The position numbers and the translations under genes were made by a program. A model generated the notes under the pieces. It had not been told where the DNA came from. It searched no databases and saw nothing but the letters and a program-made list of their open reading frames with translations. A DNA stretch of 64,000 nucleotides from assembly GCA_021155045.1 (NCBI GenBank), contig JAJNQB010000021.1, positions 1 to 64,000 of the forward strand. Reading direction: 5' to 3'. Shown in pieces: positions 17,563-26,921 of this stretch. Source of the stretch: Arcticibacter sp. Its GTDB lineage: Bacteria; Bacteroidota; Bacteroidia; 2-12-FULL-35-15. Each line of letters opens with the position of its first letter. The stretch's first letter is position 1.

Positions 17563-18140
17563 TGATAAAAGTAGGTATTACAGGAGGTATTGGTAGTGGA
17601 AAAACTACAGTTAGCAAAGTGTTTGAATTGCTTGATATTCCTGTTTATTACGCTGATGATGAAGCAAAAAACATTTTAAATGAAAATGATGTAGTAAAAA
17701 AGGAAGTAATTAAAATTTTTGGGACAGAAATTTTGGAAAATACCATTATTAATCGTCAAAAATTAGCCGCATTAGTTTTTGCTTCAACAGAAAAATTAGA
17801 TAAGTTGAATTCAATTATTCACCCTGCTGTTGCAAAACATTTTCAAGAATGGGTAAAATTGCAGAAATCGAAATATATAATAAAAGAAGCAGCAATTTTG
17901 TTCGAAAGTGGAGCTAATAAACAAGTGGATAAAGTAATAACGGTTTCTGCGCCTATTGATTTAAGGATAAAGAGAGTGTGTTCGCGAGATAATGTTTCAG
18001 AAACGGATGTTTTGAAGCGCATAAATAGCCAAATGACTGATGAACAAAGAGAAAATCTATCAGATTTTATAATAATAAATGATGAAAATACGCTTGTTAT
18101 ACCTCAAGTTTTGGCAATACATCAAAAAATTATTTCATAA
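17562..18140 (+). CDS. coaE: Dephospho-CoA kinase
   Basis: 192 residues. The P-loop GITGGIGSGKTT is at 5-16. YYADDEAKNIL (with the Asp binding dephospho-CoA), the HPAVAKHF segment and EAAILFESGANKQVDKVI are all CoaE motifs, as is the lid R-x-x-x-R region. It phosphorylates the ribose 3'-OH of dephospho-CoA, the last step of coenzyme A synthesis. It overlaps ybbR by 1 nt (TAATG), showing translational coupling. Confidence 0.95.
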   Translation: MIKVGITGGIGSGKTTVSKVFELLDIPVYYADDEAKNILNENDVVKKEVIKIFGTEILENTIINRQKLAALVFASTEKLDKLNSIIHPAVAKHFQEWVKLQKSKYIIKEAAILFESGANKQVDKVITVSAPIDLRIKRVCSRDNVSETDVLKRINSQMTDEQRENLSDFIIINDENTLVIPQVLAIHQKIIS

Positions 18141-18195
18141 ATGTATAAACAAAACAAAACTTTATTATTTTAGTTGAATAAACAAATAAAAAACT

Positions 18196-18585
18196 ATGGA
18201 AAATCAAGGAGAACAAAGTCAAGAAAATATTAATAAACAGTTTGAGCAGCAATTCGGGCAACAGTTTGGACAACAACAATTGCCTAATTCTACCGCTGTT
18301 TTGGTATTAGGAATTATTTCAATTGTGGGTTGTTTTTGCTATGGAATAGTTGGGTTAGTGCTTGGAATTATTGCTGTTGTACTTTCAGGCAAAGCAACTA
18401 AACTTTACCAAGCAAATCCTTCAGCATACTCTGAAGCTTCTTATAAAAATATGAAAGCAGGTAAAGTTTGTGGTATTATTGGGCTTTGCTTATCTGCTGT
18501 TTATTTTGTTATAATTATAATTTACATTGTTATTTTGGGAACAACCCTCAGCATGTTGCCATGGGGAGCAATGGGCGGACATTAA
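18196..18585 (+). CDS. DUF4190 small membrane protein
   Basis: 129 residues. The first 35 are Gln-rich (QQFGQQFGQQQ) and probably disordered. Two membrane helices follow, at about 37-60 (LVLGIISIVGCFCYGIVGLVLGII) and 93-117, with the KNMKAGKVCGIIGLCLS segment typical of DUF4190. Members of this family in Bacteroidota are called CCC-motif membrane proteins, and their function is unknown. A clear terminator follows. Confidence 0.8.
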   Translation: MENQGEQSQENINKQFEQQFGQQFGQQQLPNSTAVLVLGIISIVGCFCYGIVGLVLGIIAVVLSGKATKLYQANPSAYSEASYKNMKAGKVCGIIGLCLSAVYFVIIIIYIVILGTTLSMLPWGAMGGH

Positions 18586-18610
18586 TATTAAAAAATATAT
18601 GTAATTTTAG

Positions 18611-18634
18611 AGAGGACGAATTGTCCTCTTTTTT
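18611..18634 (+). terminator. Terminator after the DUF4190 gene
   Basis: A 7-bp stem agaggac / gtcctct with a 5-nt loop is followed by T5-6, directly after the DUF4190 stop and 7 nt before the next start. Confidence 0.8.
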
Positions 18635-18640
18635 ATTTTG

Positions 18641-18943
18641 ATGAAATTTTTAGCAATTATACCTTGGTTAGAAAATCATATGTTGGCTTGTCCTTACAAG
18701 TCGATTATAGGTATTGACTGTCCTGGTTGTGGAATGCAACGTTCTTTTATTCAATTATTGAAAGGAAATTTTATTGAAAGTTTTATTATATACCCTGCAT
18801 TGCTGCCAATAATGTTTACATTGTGTTTGACAGCTTTGCATTTAAAACTCAAATATAAAAATGGAGCTAGTTATATTAAATTTTCATTCATTGTTAGTAT
18901 AATAATTATTATGGTAAATTATATTTTTAAATTTATTCTATGA
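18641..18943 (+). CDS. DUF2752 membrane protein
   Basis: 100 residues from ATG 18641, preferred to the TTG just upstream. The N-terminal HMLACPYKSIIGIDCPGCGMQRSF contains the DUF2752 hallmark CPGCGxQR-like motif. Two hydrophobic helices follow (about 46-66 and 82-100). The Cys-rich loop may bind a metal or be redox-active, but no function is established. The stop overlaps the NAD(P)HX repair gene start by 4 nt (ATGA). Confidence 0.85.
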   Translation: MKFLAIIPWLENHMLACPYKSIIGIDCPGCGMQRSFIQLLKGNFIESFIIYPALLPIMFTLCLTALHLKLKYKNGASYIKFSFIVSIIIIMVNYIFKFIL

Positions 18944-20460
18944 TAAAAATATTTTCATCACAACAATTACATGAAGTAGATGCATATTCTATTAACCACG
19001 ATATGATAAAGTCAATTGATTTAATGGAGCGTGCTGCAATGGCTTGTGTCAATTGGGTTGAGTCGGTATTTGACAATTCAACAAGTTTAATAATTGTGTG
19101 TGGGAAGGGAAATAATGGTGGAGATGGTTTGGCGATTGCCCGCTTACTTTTTGAAAAAAAATACAACCTCTGTGTTTTTATTATTAATCATTCAAAGAAT
19201 GAAACCACTGATTTTTCTGCCAATTTAAAACGATTAAATTCAAAAATTAAAACCATTGAAGTTTCGAATAGTAACGAATTTAAAAACAACATTGAAAAAC
19301 TAAATTCTTTTGTTGTAATTGATGCACTGTTTGGTTCGGGTTTGAACCGTGCTTTGGATAATATTTCAGAGCAAGTTATTCGTTATTTGAATCAATTGAA
19401 AGTACCCAAAATTGCAATTGATATCCCTTCTGGTTTATTTGCAGACATACTTAATGATAGAGAAGATGTGATTTTTAATGCAGATTATACACTTACATTT
19501 CAGTTTCCTAAATTGTCATTTATGTTTACCGAAAACGCTTCCCATATTGGTAAGTTTACAATTTTAGATATTGGCTTGAACAAGAAATATATTGAAGAAA
19601 CTAAGTCTAATTATTTTTTTGTTACGGGTGAATTTATTCGTTCTGTAATACAAAAAAGGAATGTTGCTGCTCATAAAGGTAATTTTGGTCATGCCTTGTT
19701 GCTTGCTGGTAGTTATGGAAAAATAGGTGCGGCTGTATTGTCTTCAAGAGCATGTTTACGTTCGGGTGTAGGCTTGTTGACAATACGTGTTCCAAAATGT
19801 GGTTATGCCATTTTGCAAACTACTGTTCCTGAAGCAATGCTGGATATAGATACTGAAAATAATTTTATTTCGGATACTGTTACTCTCGAAAAATATAATG
19901 CAATTGGTGTCGGTCCGGGTATTGGCACAGAAAAACAAACACAAAATGTTTTAAAATGGATGATTCAGAATACAGCTTTGCCTATTGTGTTTGATGCAGA
20001 TGCAATAAATGTTTTAGCCGAGAATAAAACATGGCTCTCATTTTTACCTCAAAATTGTATTTTTACTCCACATATAAAAGAGTTTGAACGATTAGTTGGC
20101 AAATGTTATAACTCAATGGAAAGATTGGAAAAGCAAAAAGAATTTTCTTTAAAGTATTCAGCCTATCTTGTTTTAAAAGGTGCTCATACTTCTATTTCGA
20201 GTCCAGACGGATTTATGTATTTTAATTCTACAGGTAATCCTGGCATGGCAACAGCTGGAAGCGGGGATGCACTAACAGGTATTATTACTAGTTTAAAAGC
20301 GCAAGGATATAACTCGTTGTACGCTTCCATTGTTGGGGTATATATACATGGCTTGGCAGGCGATTTTGCTGCCGATGAAAAGTCAGAACAGGCAATGATT
20401 GCATCGGATATAATTGATAGTTTGCCTAATTCATTTAAGTTTATAGCACAAGTTTTATAA
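18940..20460 (+). CDS. nnr: Bifunctional NAD(P)H-hydrate epimerase / dehydratase
   Basis: 506 residues, the full fused length. The N-terminal YjeF_N domain (about 1-215) has DLMERAAMACVNWV and CGKGNNGGDGLAIAR and is the NAD(P)HX epimerase. The C-terminal ribokinase-like domain (about 225-500) has HKGNFGHALLLAGSYGKIGAA, GVGPGIGTE, FDADAINVL, TPHIKEFERL and GNPGMATAGSGDALTG and is the ADP-dependent dehydratase. Together they repair hydrated NADH and NADPH. It overlaps its neighbours on both sides (4 nt and 1 nt), so it sits in a coupled three-gene unit. Confidence 0.95.
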   Translation: MIKIFSSQQLHEVDAYSINHDMIKSIDLMERAAMACVNWVESVFDNSTSLIIVCGKGNNGGDGLAIARLLFEKKYNLCVFIINHSKNETTDFSANLKRLNSKIKTIEVSNSNEFKNNIEKLNSFVVIDALFGSGLNRALDNISEQVIRYLNQLKVPKIAIDIPSGLFADILNDREDVIFNADYTLTFQFPKLSFMFTENASHIGKFTILDIGLNKKYIEETKSNYFFVTGEFIRSVIQKRNVAAHKGNFGHALLLAGSYGKIGAAVLSSRACLRSGVGLLTIRVPKCGYAILQTTVPEAMLDIDTENNFISDTVTLEKYNAIGVGPGIGTEKQTQNVLKWMIQNTALPIVFDADAINVLAENKTWLSFLPQNCIFTPHIKEFERLVGKCYNSMERLEKQKEFSLKYSAYLVLKGAHTSISSPDGFMYFNSTGNPGMATAGSGDALTGIITSLKAQGYNSLYASIVGVYIHGLAGDFAADEKSEQAMIASDIIDSLPNSFKFIAQVL

Positions 20461-21512
20461 TGCATAAATTAATTTTATATTGTTTTTTATTTCAGAGTAT
20501 TATTTTTTATGCTCAGCCTTACAAGCCCTTTAGTTTGTATCTAATTGGAGATGCAGGAGAAGATACTACTTCTGGTCCAGCTTTATTAAGACTGAAAGAG
20601 AAATTGTTGGAAACGCCAAATTCTGCTGTTATATTTTTGGGAGATAATGTTTATCCATCAGGATTAAAAACAAACAATCCGAATTCTATTAAAAGGATGG
20701 AATCTCAACTACAAATTTTAAAAGAGTATCAAGGGCAAGTTTATTTTATACCCGGTAATCACGATTGGAATGCTCAAAAACCAAATGGAATAAATATTTT
20801 GAAACAGCAACAGAATTTTGTTTCGGACTATTTGAAAAAAAATACAACTGTTAAAAACAAAAATGAAAAAACATTTTTACCAAAAAACGCCTTGCCTGGA
20901 CCAGAAACGGTTATGCTAAATGAATATTTACGACTAATCATTATTGATACCCAATGGTTTTTACACTGTTACAAAAAAAATAAAATAGGTTCGAAAGCAA
21001 GTACAAAAAAACTTTTTTATAATCGATTAGATAGTTTGTTGAACTATTCTGTTGCTCACGATGAAAAAATAATTATTGCTGCTCATCACCCTATTTATAC
21101 AAATGGAGAGCACTCGAAAAAGAAACAGCCCTTACGTTTTTTAATTAATTACACTCCATTGCAAGTATTTGGTTTGTTGGGTTTAAATCGTTTGTTGTCG
21201 CAAGATATTGAACAGCCAAGATATAAACGCATGCGAAAAAAAATGATTAAAATATTTGAAAAGTATCCAAATAAAATCACTTATGTTTCTGGACATGACC
21301 ATAATTTACAATTTATTATAAAGGATAGTGTTACTTATATTGTGAGTGGTGCAGGAAGTAAATTGTCAAAAATTAGAAAGGACAAAAAAACATCAATTGA
21401 TGGTGATTTTTTAATGAAACAAGATGATTATACTGGCTTTGTTGAGTTAACGTACGATGAAAAAAGGTTTCGTATTCTTGTTTTTGATGGCTGGGAGCAA
21501 GGACTTAAATAG
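20460..21512 (+). CDS. Secreted metallophosphoesterase
   Basis: 350 residues with a signal peptide (LILYCFLFQSIIFYAQP). Calcineurin-type metal ligands appear in order: LIGDAGED, FLGDNVYPSG, PGNHDWNA, AAHHPIYTNGEH and SGHDHNLQ. The FLGDNVY spacing resembles purple acid phosphatases. It is expected in the periplasm or outside the cell, hydrolysing phosphate esters. It overlaps nnr by 1 nt (TAATG). At the other end its last 8 nt overlap the convergent ZIP transporter gene, so no intergenic terminator exists here. Confidence 0.88.
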   Translation: MHKLILYCFLFQSIIFYAQPYKPFSLYLIGDAGEDTTSGPALLRLKEKLLETPNSAVIFLGDNVYPSGLKTNNPNSIKRMESQLQILKEYQGQVYFIPGNHDWNAQKPNGINILKQQQNFVSDYLKKNTTVKNKNEKTFLPKNALPGPETVMLNEYLRLIIIDTQWFLHCYKKNKIGSKASTKKLFYNRLDSLLNYSVAHDEKIIIAAHHPIYTNGEHSKKKQPLRFLINYTPLQVFGLLGLNRLLSQDIEQPRYKRMRKKMIKIFEKYPNKITYVSGHDHNLQFIIKDSVTYIVSGAGSKLSKIRKDKKTSIDGDFLMKQDDYTGFVELTYDEKRFRILVFDGWEQGLK

Positions 21513-22218
21513 TAATCAAAGCAAAAGCAGCTCCTAAAATTATCACTATAAATTTTATAAAGTTAAACCGGTGATTTTCGCTCGATTCAAATAGTATGGT
21601 AGTTGAAATGTGTAAAAATATACCCACCACAACTGCCATTATTTTATCAAAATAAATTGAAAAATTGGCTATCATATTTGTTCCAATTGCATAGCTCGTA
21701 AAGGTTCCCAACGGAGTAATTAACGCAAATACTAAAAGTAATGCCAATGCTTTTTGTTTTGAAATATGCGATTGTAAAAGCATGGTCATTAATGCAATTG
21801 CAATAGGAATGTTGTGCATTACAATTCCTGTTAAAAGTGAATTGTGGGTTTGAGAATCTTGATTAGCCAAAGGCATTCCTTCTAAAAATGAATGAATACA
21901 TAAGCCAACCATCATTGTATAAGGAAAAGTAGTATGTGCGTGCTTGTGAACATGAATGTGCCCATGTTCGATTCCTTCCGTAAAAAATTCTAAAAGTAAT
22001 TGTGCAAAAAAACCAATTAATATGAACAGACCAATGTTTTCGGTGCCAGCAGAATAAATTTCTGGGATAAGGTGTAAAACACTTATTGCAAAAAGAAACG
22101 CACCACTGAATGATAATATAAGTTTTAAATTTTTGCTGCTAATGTTAATATACAAAACGGAAACTCCACTAACTAGTACGGATAGAATAAGAGCAATGTA
22201 TGTTATATAATTTGTCAT
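21505..22218 (-). CDS. ZIP family divalent metal transporter
   Basis: 237 residues with eight or so hydrophobic helices. The His-rich loop HGHIHVHKHAHTT (about 85-97) follows helix 3. Helix 4 carries CIHSFLEGMPLA and helix 5 has VMHNIPIAIAL, the paired H/E/H-N-x-P metal-binding signature of ZIP proteins. It likely imports zinc or another divalent metal into the cytoplasm. The start codon overlaps the methyltransferase stop by 4 nt on the same strand. Confidence 0.9.
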   Translation of the reverse strand: MTNYITYIALILSVLVSGVSVLYINISSKNLKLILSFSGAFLFAISVLHLIPEIYSAGTENIGLFILIGFFAQLLLEFFTEGIEHGHIHVHKHAHTTFPYTMMVGLCIHSFLEGMPLANQDSQTHNSLLTGIVMHNIPIAIALMTMLLQSHISKQKALALLLVFALITPLGTFTSYAIGTNMIANFSIYFDKIMAVVVGIFLHISTTILFESSENHRFNFIKFIVIILGAAFALITI

Positions 22219-22949
22219 TCTTGTTTCTGTGCAATTATAATAAGCCTGTCCGAATTTAATTCATTAAACGGATTAAGTGCGTAATCGCCCAGCAAATTTA
22301 CTACTTTTAGTTTGCAAGCTTTCAAATATTTTTCAAAATAAGGCAGCGTAAGTGCTTGAACTTTTTCTTCGAAAAAAAAATTTTGATTTTTGTCTGTAAA
22401 AGTTATTTGTTTTACGATAAAACCATCTTCCACTTTTTTGTGAATACTAAACTCAATTCCATCAATTGTTTTTGTTTCTTTTGTGATTAAGTTTGCTATT
22501 GCCTTTTTAACATTTAAAAAATCAATAACTACTATGCCATTAGGTTTAAGAGATTTCTGAATGGTTTCAATCGTATTGAAGTTATCTCTTTCATTTTCGA
22601 AATAGCCAAAGCTGGTAAATAAATTAAGTACATAATCATAATAATTGGTGCGAAACAATTTGCGCATATCATGTACATAAAAATGTAAAGAATCGTTTTC
22701 ATGCTGTTTCGCACAATTAATGCTGTTTTCAGAAAGGTCAATCCCTGTTACATCAAATCCTTTTTTATTTAAGAACAATGAATGCCTTCCTTTGCCACAA
22801 GCTAAATCTAAAAAAGTAGCATTTTTTTTCGGCTGTAAAAAAATGAATAGATTGTTAATGAATAATTCGGCTTCATCACAATTTCTGTTTTTATATAAAA
22901 TATGATAATAGGGGGAGTTAAACCAATCCTTAAACCAAGCGTCATTCAT
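22215..22949 (-). CDS. Class I SAM-dependent methyltransferase
   Basis: 244 residues from ATG 22949; a further in-frame ATG lies 16 codons upstream. The shorter start is chosen because a TATTTTTG promoter box lies between the two and because MNDAWFKDWFNSPYYHILYKNR is the family's usual opening. Motif I is FLDLACGKGRHSLFLNKKG, then GIDLSENSI, DYVLNLFTSFGYF and VVIDFLNV. The methyl acceptor is unknown. It forms an overlapping pair with the ZIP transporter. Confidence 0.87.
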   Translation of the reverse strand: MNDAWFKDWFNSPYYHILYKNRNCDEAELFINNLFIFLQPKKNATFLDLACGKGRHSLFLNKKGFDVTGIDLSENSINCAKQHENDSLHFYVHDMRKLFRTNYYDYVLNLFTSFGYFENERDNFNTIETIQKSLKPNGIVVIDFLNVKKAIANLITKETKTIDGIEFSIHKKVEDGFIVKQITFTDKNQNFFFEEKVQALTLPYFEKYLKACKLKVVNLLGDYALNPFNELNSDRLIIIAQKQE

Positions 22950-22965
22950 TTTTGATGATTTATTG

Positions 22966-22973
22966 CAAAAATA
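22966..22973 (-). promoter_or_regulatory. Promoter -7 box (TATTTTTG) for the methyltransferase-ZIP pair
   Basis: The minus strand reads TATTTTTG, 16 nt before ATG 22949 and downstream of the alternative start at 22997. It therefore supports the shorter protein. Confidence 0.5.
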
Positions 22974-23064
22974 GGAAAAGCATTTGTCATGAAGCATAAA
23001 TAATGATAAATCATAATATTCATTTTTTAGCTATTTTTAGGCTTTATTTTTTAAAAATACGTTT

Positions 23065-25173
23065 ATGAATATTTGGAATCAGGTGCCACTTGTTCGTTTG
23101 TTGTTACCATTTGTTGTTGGAATTATTTCAGCAATTTACTTTCCATATTTTACTGAAAAAATCATATTTATTATTGTTGCGCTTGTTTCAATTATAGCTT
23201 TGGTTGTGTTAATTCCAAAGTTTTATATTTCATACAAAAAGTCGTGGTGGTTTGGTATAATGGTTTGTGTAGTACTGTTTTTATTTGCGTATCAAATAAC
23301 GCTTGATAAAACAATTTTATATAAGAAAAGCTATTTTGCTAAAGTTATTTCTGCCGATTCAGTAAATTATTTTCATGTTCAATTAATTGAGCCTATTCAG
23401 GAAAAAGATAAATCGGTTAAGGCAATTGTTAAAATTAACAATGCAAAAAAAGGGAACGAATGGGTTGCCGTTTCTGGGAAAACCATTCTTTATTTTAAAA
23501 AAGATTCACATTCTTTAACGTTAAATTATGGCGATGAGTTGTTAATTAAGGCTAAAATGAATGAGGTGTTGCCTCCCCAAAATCCTTCTCAATTCAATTA
23601 CAAGCAGTTTCTCAGCTTTCATAATATTTATCATCAAGCGTATGTTAAACAAAACGATTGGTTATATACGGGAAGGAATAATGGAAATTATATTCGAGCA
23701 AATTCATTGCAATTAAGAAATATTCTTTTGAATGTATTAAAACAAAACGGAGTTGCAGGTGATGAATATGGAGTTGGCGCAGCTTTGCTTTTAGGATATG
23801 AAGATAAATTGGATGCTGATATTATTTCGGCTTATTCAAGTACAGGAGCAATGCATGTGTTGTCTGTTTCGGGATTGCATGTTGGAATAATTTTTATTGT
23901 TTTTAATTGGTTGCTTTTATTTTTTGACAAAATAAAATATGGTAATGTTTTAAAGGCGGGTATTCTTATTTGTTTGCTTTGGTTTTATGCAGCATTAACA
24001 GGCTTATCGCCATCTGTTTTAAGAGCTGCATCCATGTTTAGTTTTATTATTGTAGCAAAATCGTTTAATCGTTATACAAATATTTACAACACATTGGCTG
24101 CTTCTGCTCTTGTGTTACTAATTATAAATCCATATATCATCATGGAAGTTGGTTTTCAACTTTCTTATTTAGCAGTAATTGGTATAATTTATATTCAACC
24201 TAAAATTTACAATTGGATTTCGCTTGAAAATAAATTGCTAGATAATATTTGGGCAATAACTACTGTTTCAATAGCTGCCCAGCTAGCAACTTTTCCTTTA
24301 GGCTTGCATTATTTTCATCAGTTTCCAAATTACTTTTTAATTTCTAATTTATTAGTTATCCCAATTTCAACTTTGGTTATATATACAGGAGTTTCACTTT
24401 TTGTGTTTTCAAAAATACCAATTCTTGCAAAATATTTAGCGCTTGGGTTTGTAGGTTTAGTTTGGTTTTTAAACGCTTCTGTTAAATATATTGATAAACT
24501 TCCTAATGCCTTGTTGCAAGGCATTTCAATTTCAATTTTTGAAACATGGTTGATATACATCATTATAATTTTGTTTTTATTTTACTTTACAAAACGAAAA
24601 CAGTACTATCTAATCATGAGTTTAGTGTTGCTTATGTTTGCCCTTTCAATGCAAATTAATGAACAACAAAAAGAATACACTCAAAAAAAAATTATTGTAT
24701 ATAAAATAAATAAAACAAGAGCAATTGATTTTATTGATGGCAAAAAAAATGTTTTGTTTACTGATTCCATTTTAGCTAGTAATCAAAGTTCATTGCTATT
24801 TAATGTTAAGCATAATTGGTGGGATTTAGGTATAATAACTACTCAAATAGCAACGCAAAATTATAACAACGAACACTTAAAAATTCAAAATAATATTGTG
24901 CAGTTTTTTGATAAAACAATTATTTTATTGAATAGTAAAAAAAATATTTCGTTGCCTAAAAATGTTGTTCCAATTAAGGTAGATTATTTAATCATTTCAA
25001 ATAATGCCTCTTTAAAAATAAAAGATATATTGGCGTGTTATAATGCAAAAGAAATAATTTTCGATTCTTCGAATTCAGTTTATAAAGAAAATAAATGGAA
25101 ACAAGAATGTATAGTTCTAAATCAAAATTATTATTCGGTTAATGATTCAGGAGCAAAGGAAATAAAACTTTAA
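23065..25173 (+). CDS. ComEC/Rec2 family DNA-uptake channel
   Basis: 702 residues. An N-terminal DUF4131-type region with two or three helices is followed by an OB-like extracytoplasmic part. The polytopic competence domain (about 230-510) contains the ComEC signature STGAMHVLSVSGLHVGIIF and the segment YAALTGLSPSVLRAASMF. The C-terminal 180 residues lack the HxHxDH beta-lactamase motif found in longer homologues, so no nuclease is obvious. ComEC carries single-stranded DNA across the inner membrane during transformation. The last 4 nt overlap the convergent phosphodiesterase gene. Confidence 0.9.
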   Translation: MNIWNQVPLVRLLLPFVVGIISAIYFPYFTEKIIFIIVALVSIIALVVLIPKFYISYKKSWWFGIMVCVVLFLFAYQITLDKTILYKKSYFAKVISADSVNYFHVQLIEPIQEKDKSVKAIVKINNAKKGNEWVAVSGKTILYFKKDSHSLTLNYGDELLIKAKMNEVLPPQNPSQFNYKQFLSFHNIYHQAYVKQNDWLYTGRNNGNYIRANSLQLRNILLNVLKQNGVAGDEYGVGAALLLGYEDKLDADIISAYSSTGAMHVLSVSGLHVGIIFIVFNWLLLFFDKIKYGNVLKAGILICLLWFYAALTGLSPSVLRAASMFSFIIVAKSFNRYTNIYNTLAASALVLLIINPYIIMEVGFQLSYLAVIGIIYIQPKIYNWISLENKLLDNIWAITTVSIAAQLATFPLGLHYFHQFPNYFLISNLLVIPISTLVIYTGVSLFVFSKIPILAKYLALGFVGLVWFLNASVKYIDKLPNALLQGISISIFETWLIYIIIILFLFYFTKRKQYYLIMSLVLLMFALSMQINEQQKEYTQKKIIVYKINKTRAIDFIDGKKNVLFTDSILASNQSSLLFNVKHNWWDLGIITTQIATQNYNNEHLKIQNNIVQFFDKTIILLNSKKNISLPKNVVPIKVDYLIISNNASLKIKDILACYNAKEIIFDSSNSVYKENKWKQECIVLNQNYYSVNDSGAKEIKL

Positions 25174-26117
25174 TTTTTTTTAAGTAAAATGTTATCCATT
25201 ACTTTGCCATTCGAAGTAGGCATTTTAAAGCCTAGTAAATGTGCAATGGTTGTGGCAATATCAATTTGTTCGTAATATGTTGAGCAAACAAAGTTCTTTT
25301 TAAAATCAGGACCAATGCCAAAAAATTCAATGTGTTTGCAACCTTGGCAAGTATCGCCATGTGAAATAAATCCATCTAAATAACCAGCAGTGTGCCTTCC
25401 ATGATCGTTTGTAACAATTAATGTTGTTTTATTTTTATAGTATTCATCATTTTGAATGTATTGCCAAATAGAAGCAATGTAATTATCCGTATCCATTATT
25501 CCTTGAATATATCCCAGCGAATCTCCAGCGTGTGCTGCAGCATCAGGTTGTTTAAAATTAATCAACATCAAAGTAGGATGGTAGTTTGCCAATACTGTTT
25601 TTACTTTTTTGTAAGTAGTACTATCTTCTCTATAACCTGTTCCAAGTCCTAGGTTTCCACAATCAATAGATGGCTTAAAAGTATTGTGCCATTCAGGATT
25701 TGTACAATCTGCTAAAACAGCCAGTTTATCTTTTGAAGAAATTATCCATGCTTTTGAAGAATTTTGATTATAAGTTTTTAACCAATATTGTAAAACAGAT
25801 GGCTCAGAAGGATATTCATTGCCTCCATTATTAATGTTTTGATAAAAGCCAGTACACATTGCTACGTGTCCAGGAACAGTTGATGTAGTTCCGTTGTTAT
25901 AAAAATTTTCGCAAACAACACCTTCTTGCAACATTGCTGAACGATTAGGAATAAAAGAGCGATTGATAAAATCCCAAGTTTCTGAGTAGCGTGGGCCATC
26001 TACAACTATTAAAATTACATTCTGAGTTTTGTACCCAGAAATAGGAATATCTTTACTACAACAAAAAAATAGCGTTGTAGAAATGCAAATAAACAAGAGA
26101 AATGTTTTAATTCTCAT
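25170..26117 (-). CDS. Alkaline-phosphatase superfamily lipoprotein (phosphodiesterase-like)
   Basis: 315 residues. The signal sequence ends LFFCCSKD, a lipobox-like site near residue 19-20. The fold's metal ligands are visible: VILIVVDGPRYSETW (first Asp), NNGTTSTVPGHVAMCTG (probable Thr nucleophile), QPDAAAHAGDSLGY and LIVTNDHGRHTAG. It resembles nucleotide pyrophosphatase / type I phosphodiesterase proteins, acting in the periplasm or on the outer membrane. The substrate cannot be told. A TATATTTG box sits 5 nt before its ATG, back to back with the Smr gene promoter. Confidence 0.85.
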   Translation of the reverse strand: MRIKTFLLFICISTTLFFCCSKDIPISGYKTQNVILIVVDGPRYSETWDFINRSFIPNRSAMLQEGVVCENFYNNGTTSTVPGHVAMCTGFYQNINNGGNEYPSEPSVLQYWLKTYNQNSSKAWIISSKDKLAVLADCTNPEWHNTFKPSIDCGNLGLGTGYREDSTTYKKVKTVLANYHPTLMLINFKQPDAAAHAGDSLGYIQGIMDTDNYIASIWQYIQNDEYYKNKTTLIVTNDHGRHTAGYLDGFISHGDTCQGCKHIEFFGIGPDFKKNFVCSTYYEQIDIATTIAHLLGFKMPTSNGKVMDNILLKKN

Positions 26118-26122
26118 TAAAA

Positions 26123-26130
26123 CAAATATA
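26123..26130 (-). promoter_or_regulatory. Promoter -7 box (TATATTTG) 5 nt before the phosphodiesterase start
   Basis: Perfect TAnnTTTG on the minus strand with only 5 nt to the ATG at 26117, predicting a leaderless or nearly leaderless mRNA. Confidence 0.5.
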
Positions 26131-26151
26131 CTTAAAATGAGTTTAATGTTT

Positions 26152-26159
26152 TAAATTTG
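26152..26159 (+). promoter_or_regulatory. Promoter -7 box (TAAATTTG) 4 nt before the Smr gene
   Basis: Perfect TAnnTTTG with 4 nt to the ATG at 26164. It is divergent from the box at 26123-26130, the two being 21 nt apart. Confidence 0.5.
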
Positions 26160-26163
26160 TCTA

Positions 26164-26730
26164 ATGGACTTTTATATTGGAGATAAAGTAAGTTTTCTGA
26201 ATGAAAAAGGCGGAGGTACAATAACGGCAATAAATAATAAGTTTATTGTTACTGTTACTACTTCCGATGGTTTTGATATTCCATATTTAAAAGCGGAATT
26301 GGTATTGGTAGAAAAAGCACCGCAGCCAATTGAGGAGCCAAAAATTATTTCTGCCGAAAAAAAATACTCTGAAAAAGAATTAAAAGAATCGCTGTTTCAA
26401 AAATATGTGAAACCTACAACACCAAAAAAATCAAAGCCACATGTAAAACGTGAAATAATTGAAATTGATTTGCATATCGAAGAGTTGGTAGATAACATCA
26501 AAGGCATGAGTAATTTTCAGATTGTAACAACACAACTGAGTGCTTTTCAATCTGCTTTGAATAAAGCAATTGAAAAAAAAGCAGGAAGTCTAATTGTAAT
26601 TCATGGAGTAGGAAATGGTGTTTTAAAAAATGAAATCTGTTCTATCGTAAGAAACGATTACCATCTAAAATTTCAAGATGCATCTTTAATCAAATATGGT
26701 AAGGGTGCCACAGAGGTGTTTATTAGTTAA
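26164..26730 (+). CDS. Stand-alone Smr domain protein (DUF2027-like N-terminus)
   Basis: 188 residues. The N-terminal 55 residues form a small beta module (IGDKVSFLNEKGGGTITAI), like the KOW/SH3-type start of DUF2027 proteins. A charged linker follows, then an Smr domain: EIDLHIEELVDN near 103, where MutS2 has LDLHG, and LIVIHGVGNGVLKNEI near 148. Smr domains cut or bind RNA and branched DNA. The MutS-like ATPase of true MutS2 is absent. Followed directly by dispersed repeats. Confidence 0.82.
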   Translation: MDFYIGDKVSFLNEKGGGTITAINNKFIVTVTTSDGFDIPYLKAELVLVEKAPQPIEEPKIISAEKKYSEKELKESLFQKYVKPTTPKKSKPHVKREIIEIDLHIEELVDNIKGMSNFQIVTTQLSAFQSALNKAIEKKAGSLIVIHGVGNGVLKNEICSIVRNDYHLKFQDASLIKYGKGATEVFIS

Positions 26731-26772
26731 TGTCAGTTCGAGTGCGAGGAACGAGCGTATCGAGAACGGATT
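26731..26772 (+). repeat. Dispersed palindromic repeat, family A, copy 1
   Basis: Begins right after the Smr stop with tgtcagttcgagtg, then a variable middle, and ends tatcgagaac. The ends gttc...gaac are complementary. A copy identical over about 42 nt lies at 26816-26857, and variants occur at 43966, 34228 and 34445. Confidence 0.85.
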
Positions 26773-26815
26773 AATTAGATGATTTGTTAATTGGTTAATT
26801 GGTCGATTGGTGAAT

Positions 26816-26857
26816 GTCAGTTCGAGTGCGAGGAACGAGCGTATCGAGAACGGATTG
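26816..26857 (+). repeat. Dispersed palindromic repeat, family A, copy 2
   Basis: Same orientation as, and identical over the core to, the copy at 26731-26772. It is separated from it by 43 nt of simple TTAATTGG-like sequence and lies 65 nt upstream of rnpB. Confidence 0.85.
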
Positions 26858-26910
26858 ATAAATATATTGGTTCATATTTTTTTAATTCTCAAACCTCTCT
26901 TCTAAATACG

Positions 26911-26918
26911 TATCTTTG
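26911..26918 (+). promoter_or_regulatory. Promoter -7 box (TATCTTTG) of rnpB
   Basis: Perfect TAnnTTTG whose last G lies 4 nt before the first P1-helix base (26923) of RNase P RNA. This gives an internal estimate that transcription begins about 4-5 nt after the box. Confidence 0.7.
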
Positions 26919-26921
26919 CCC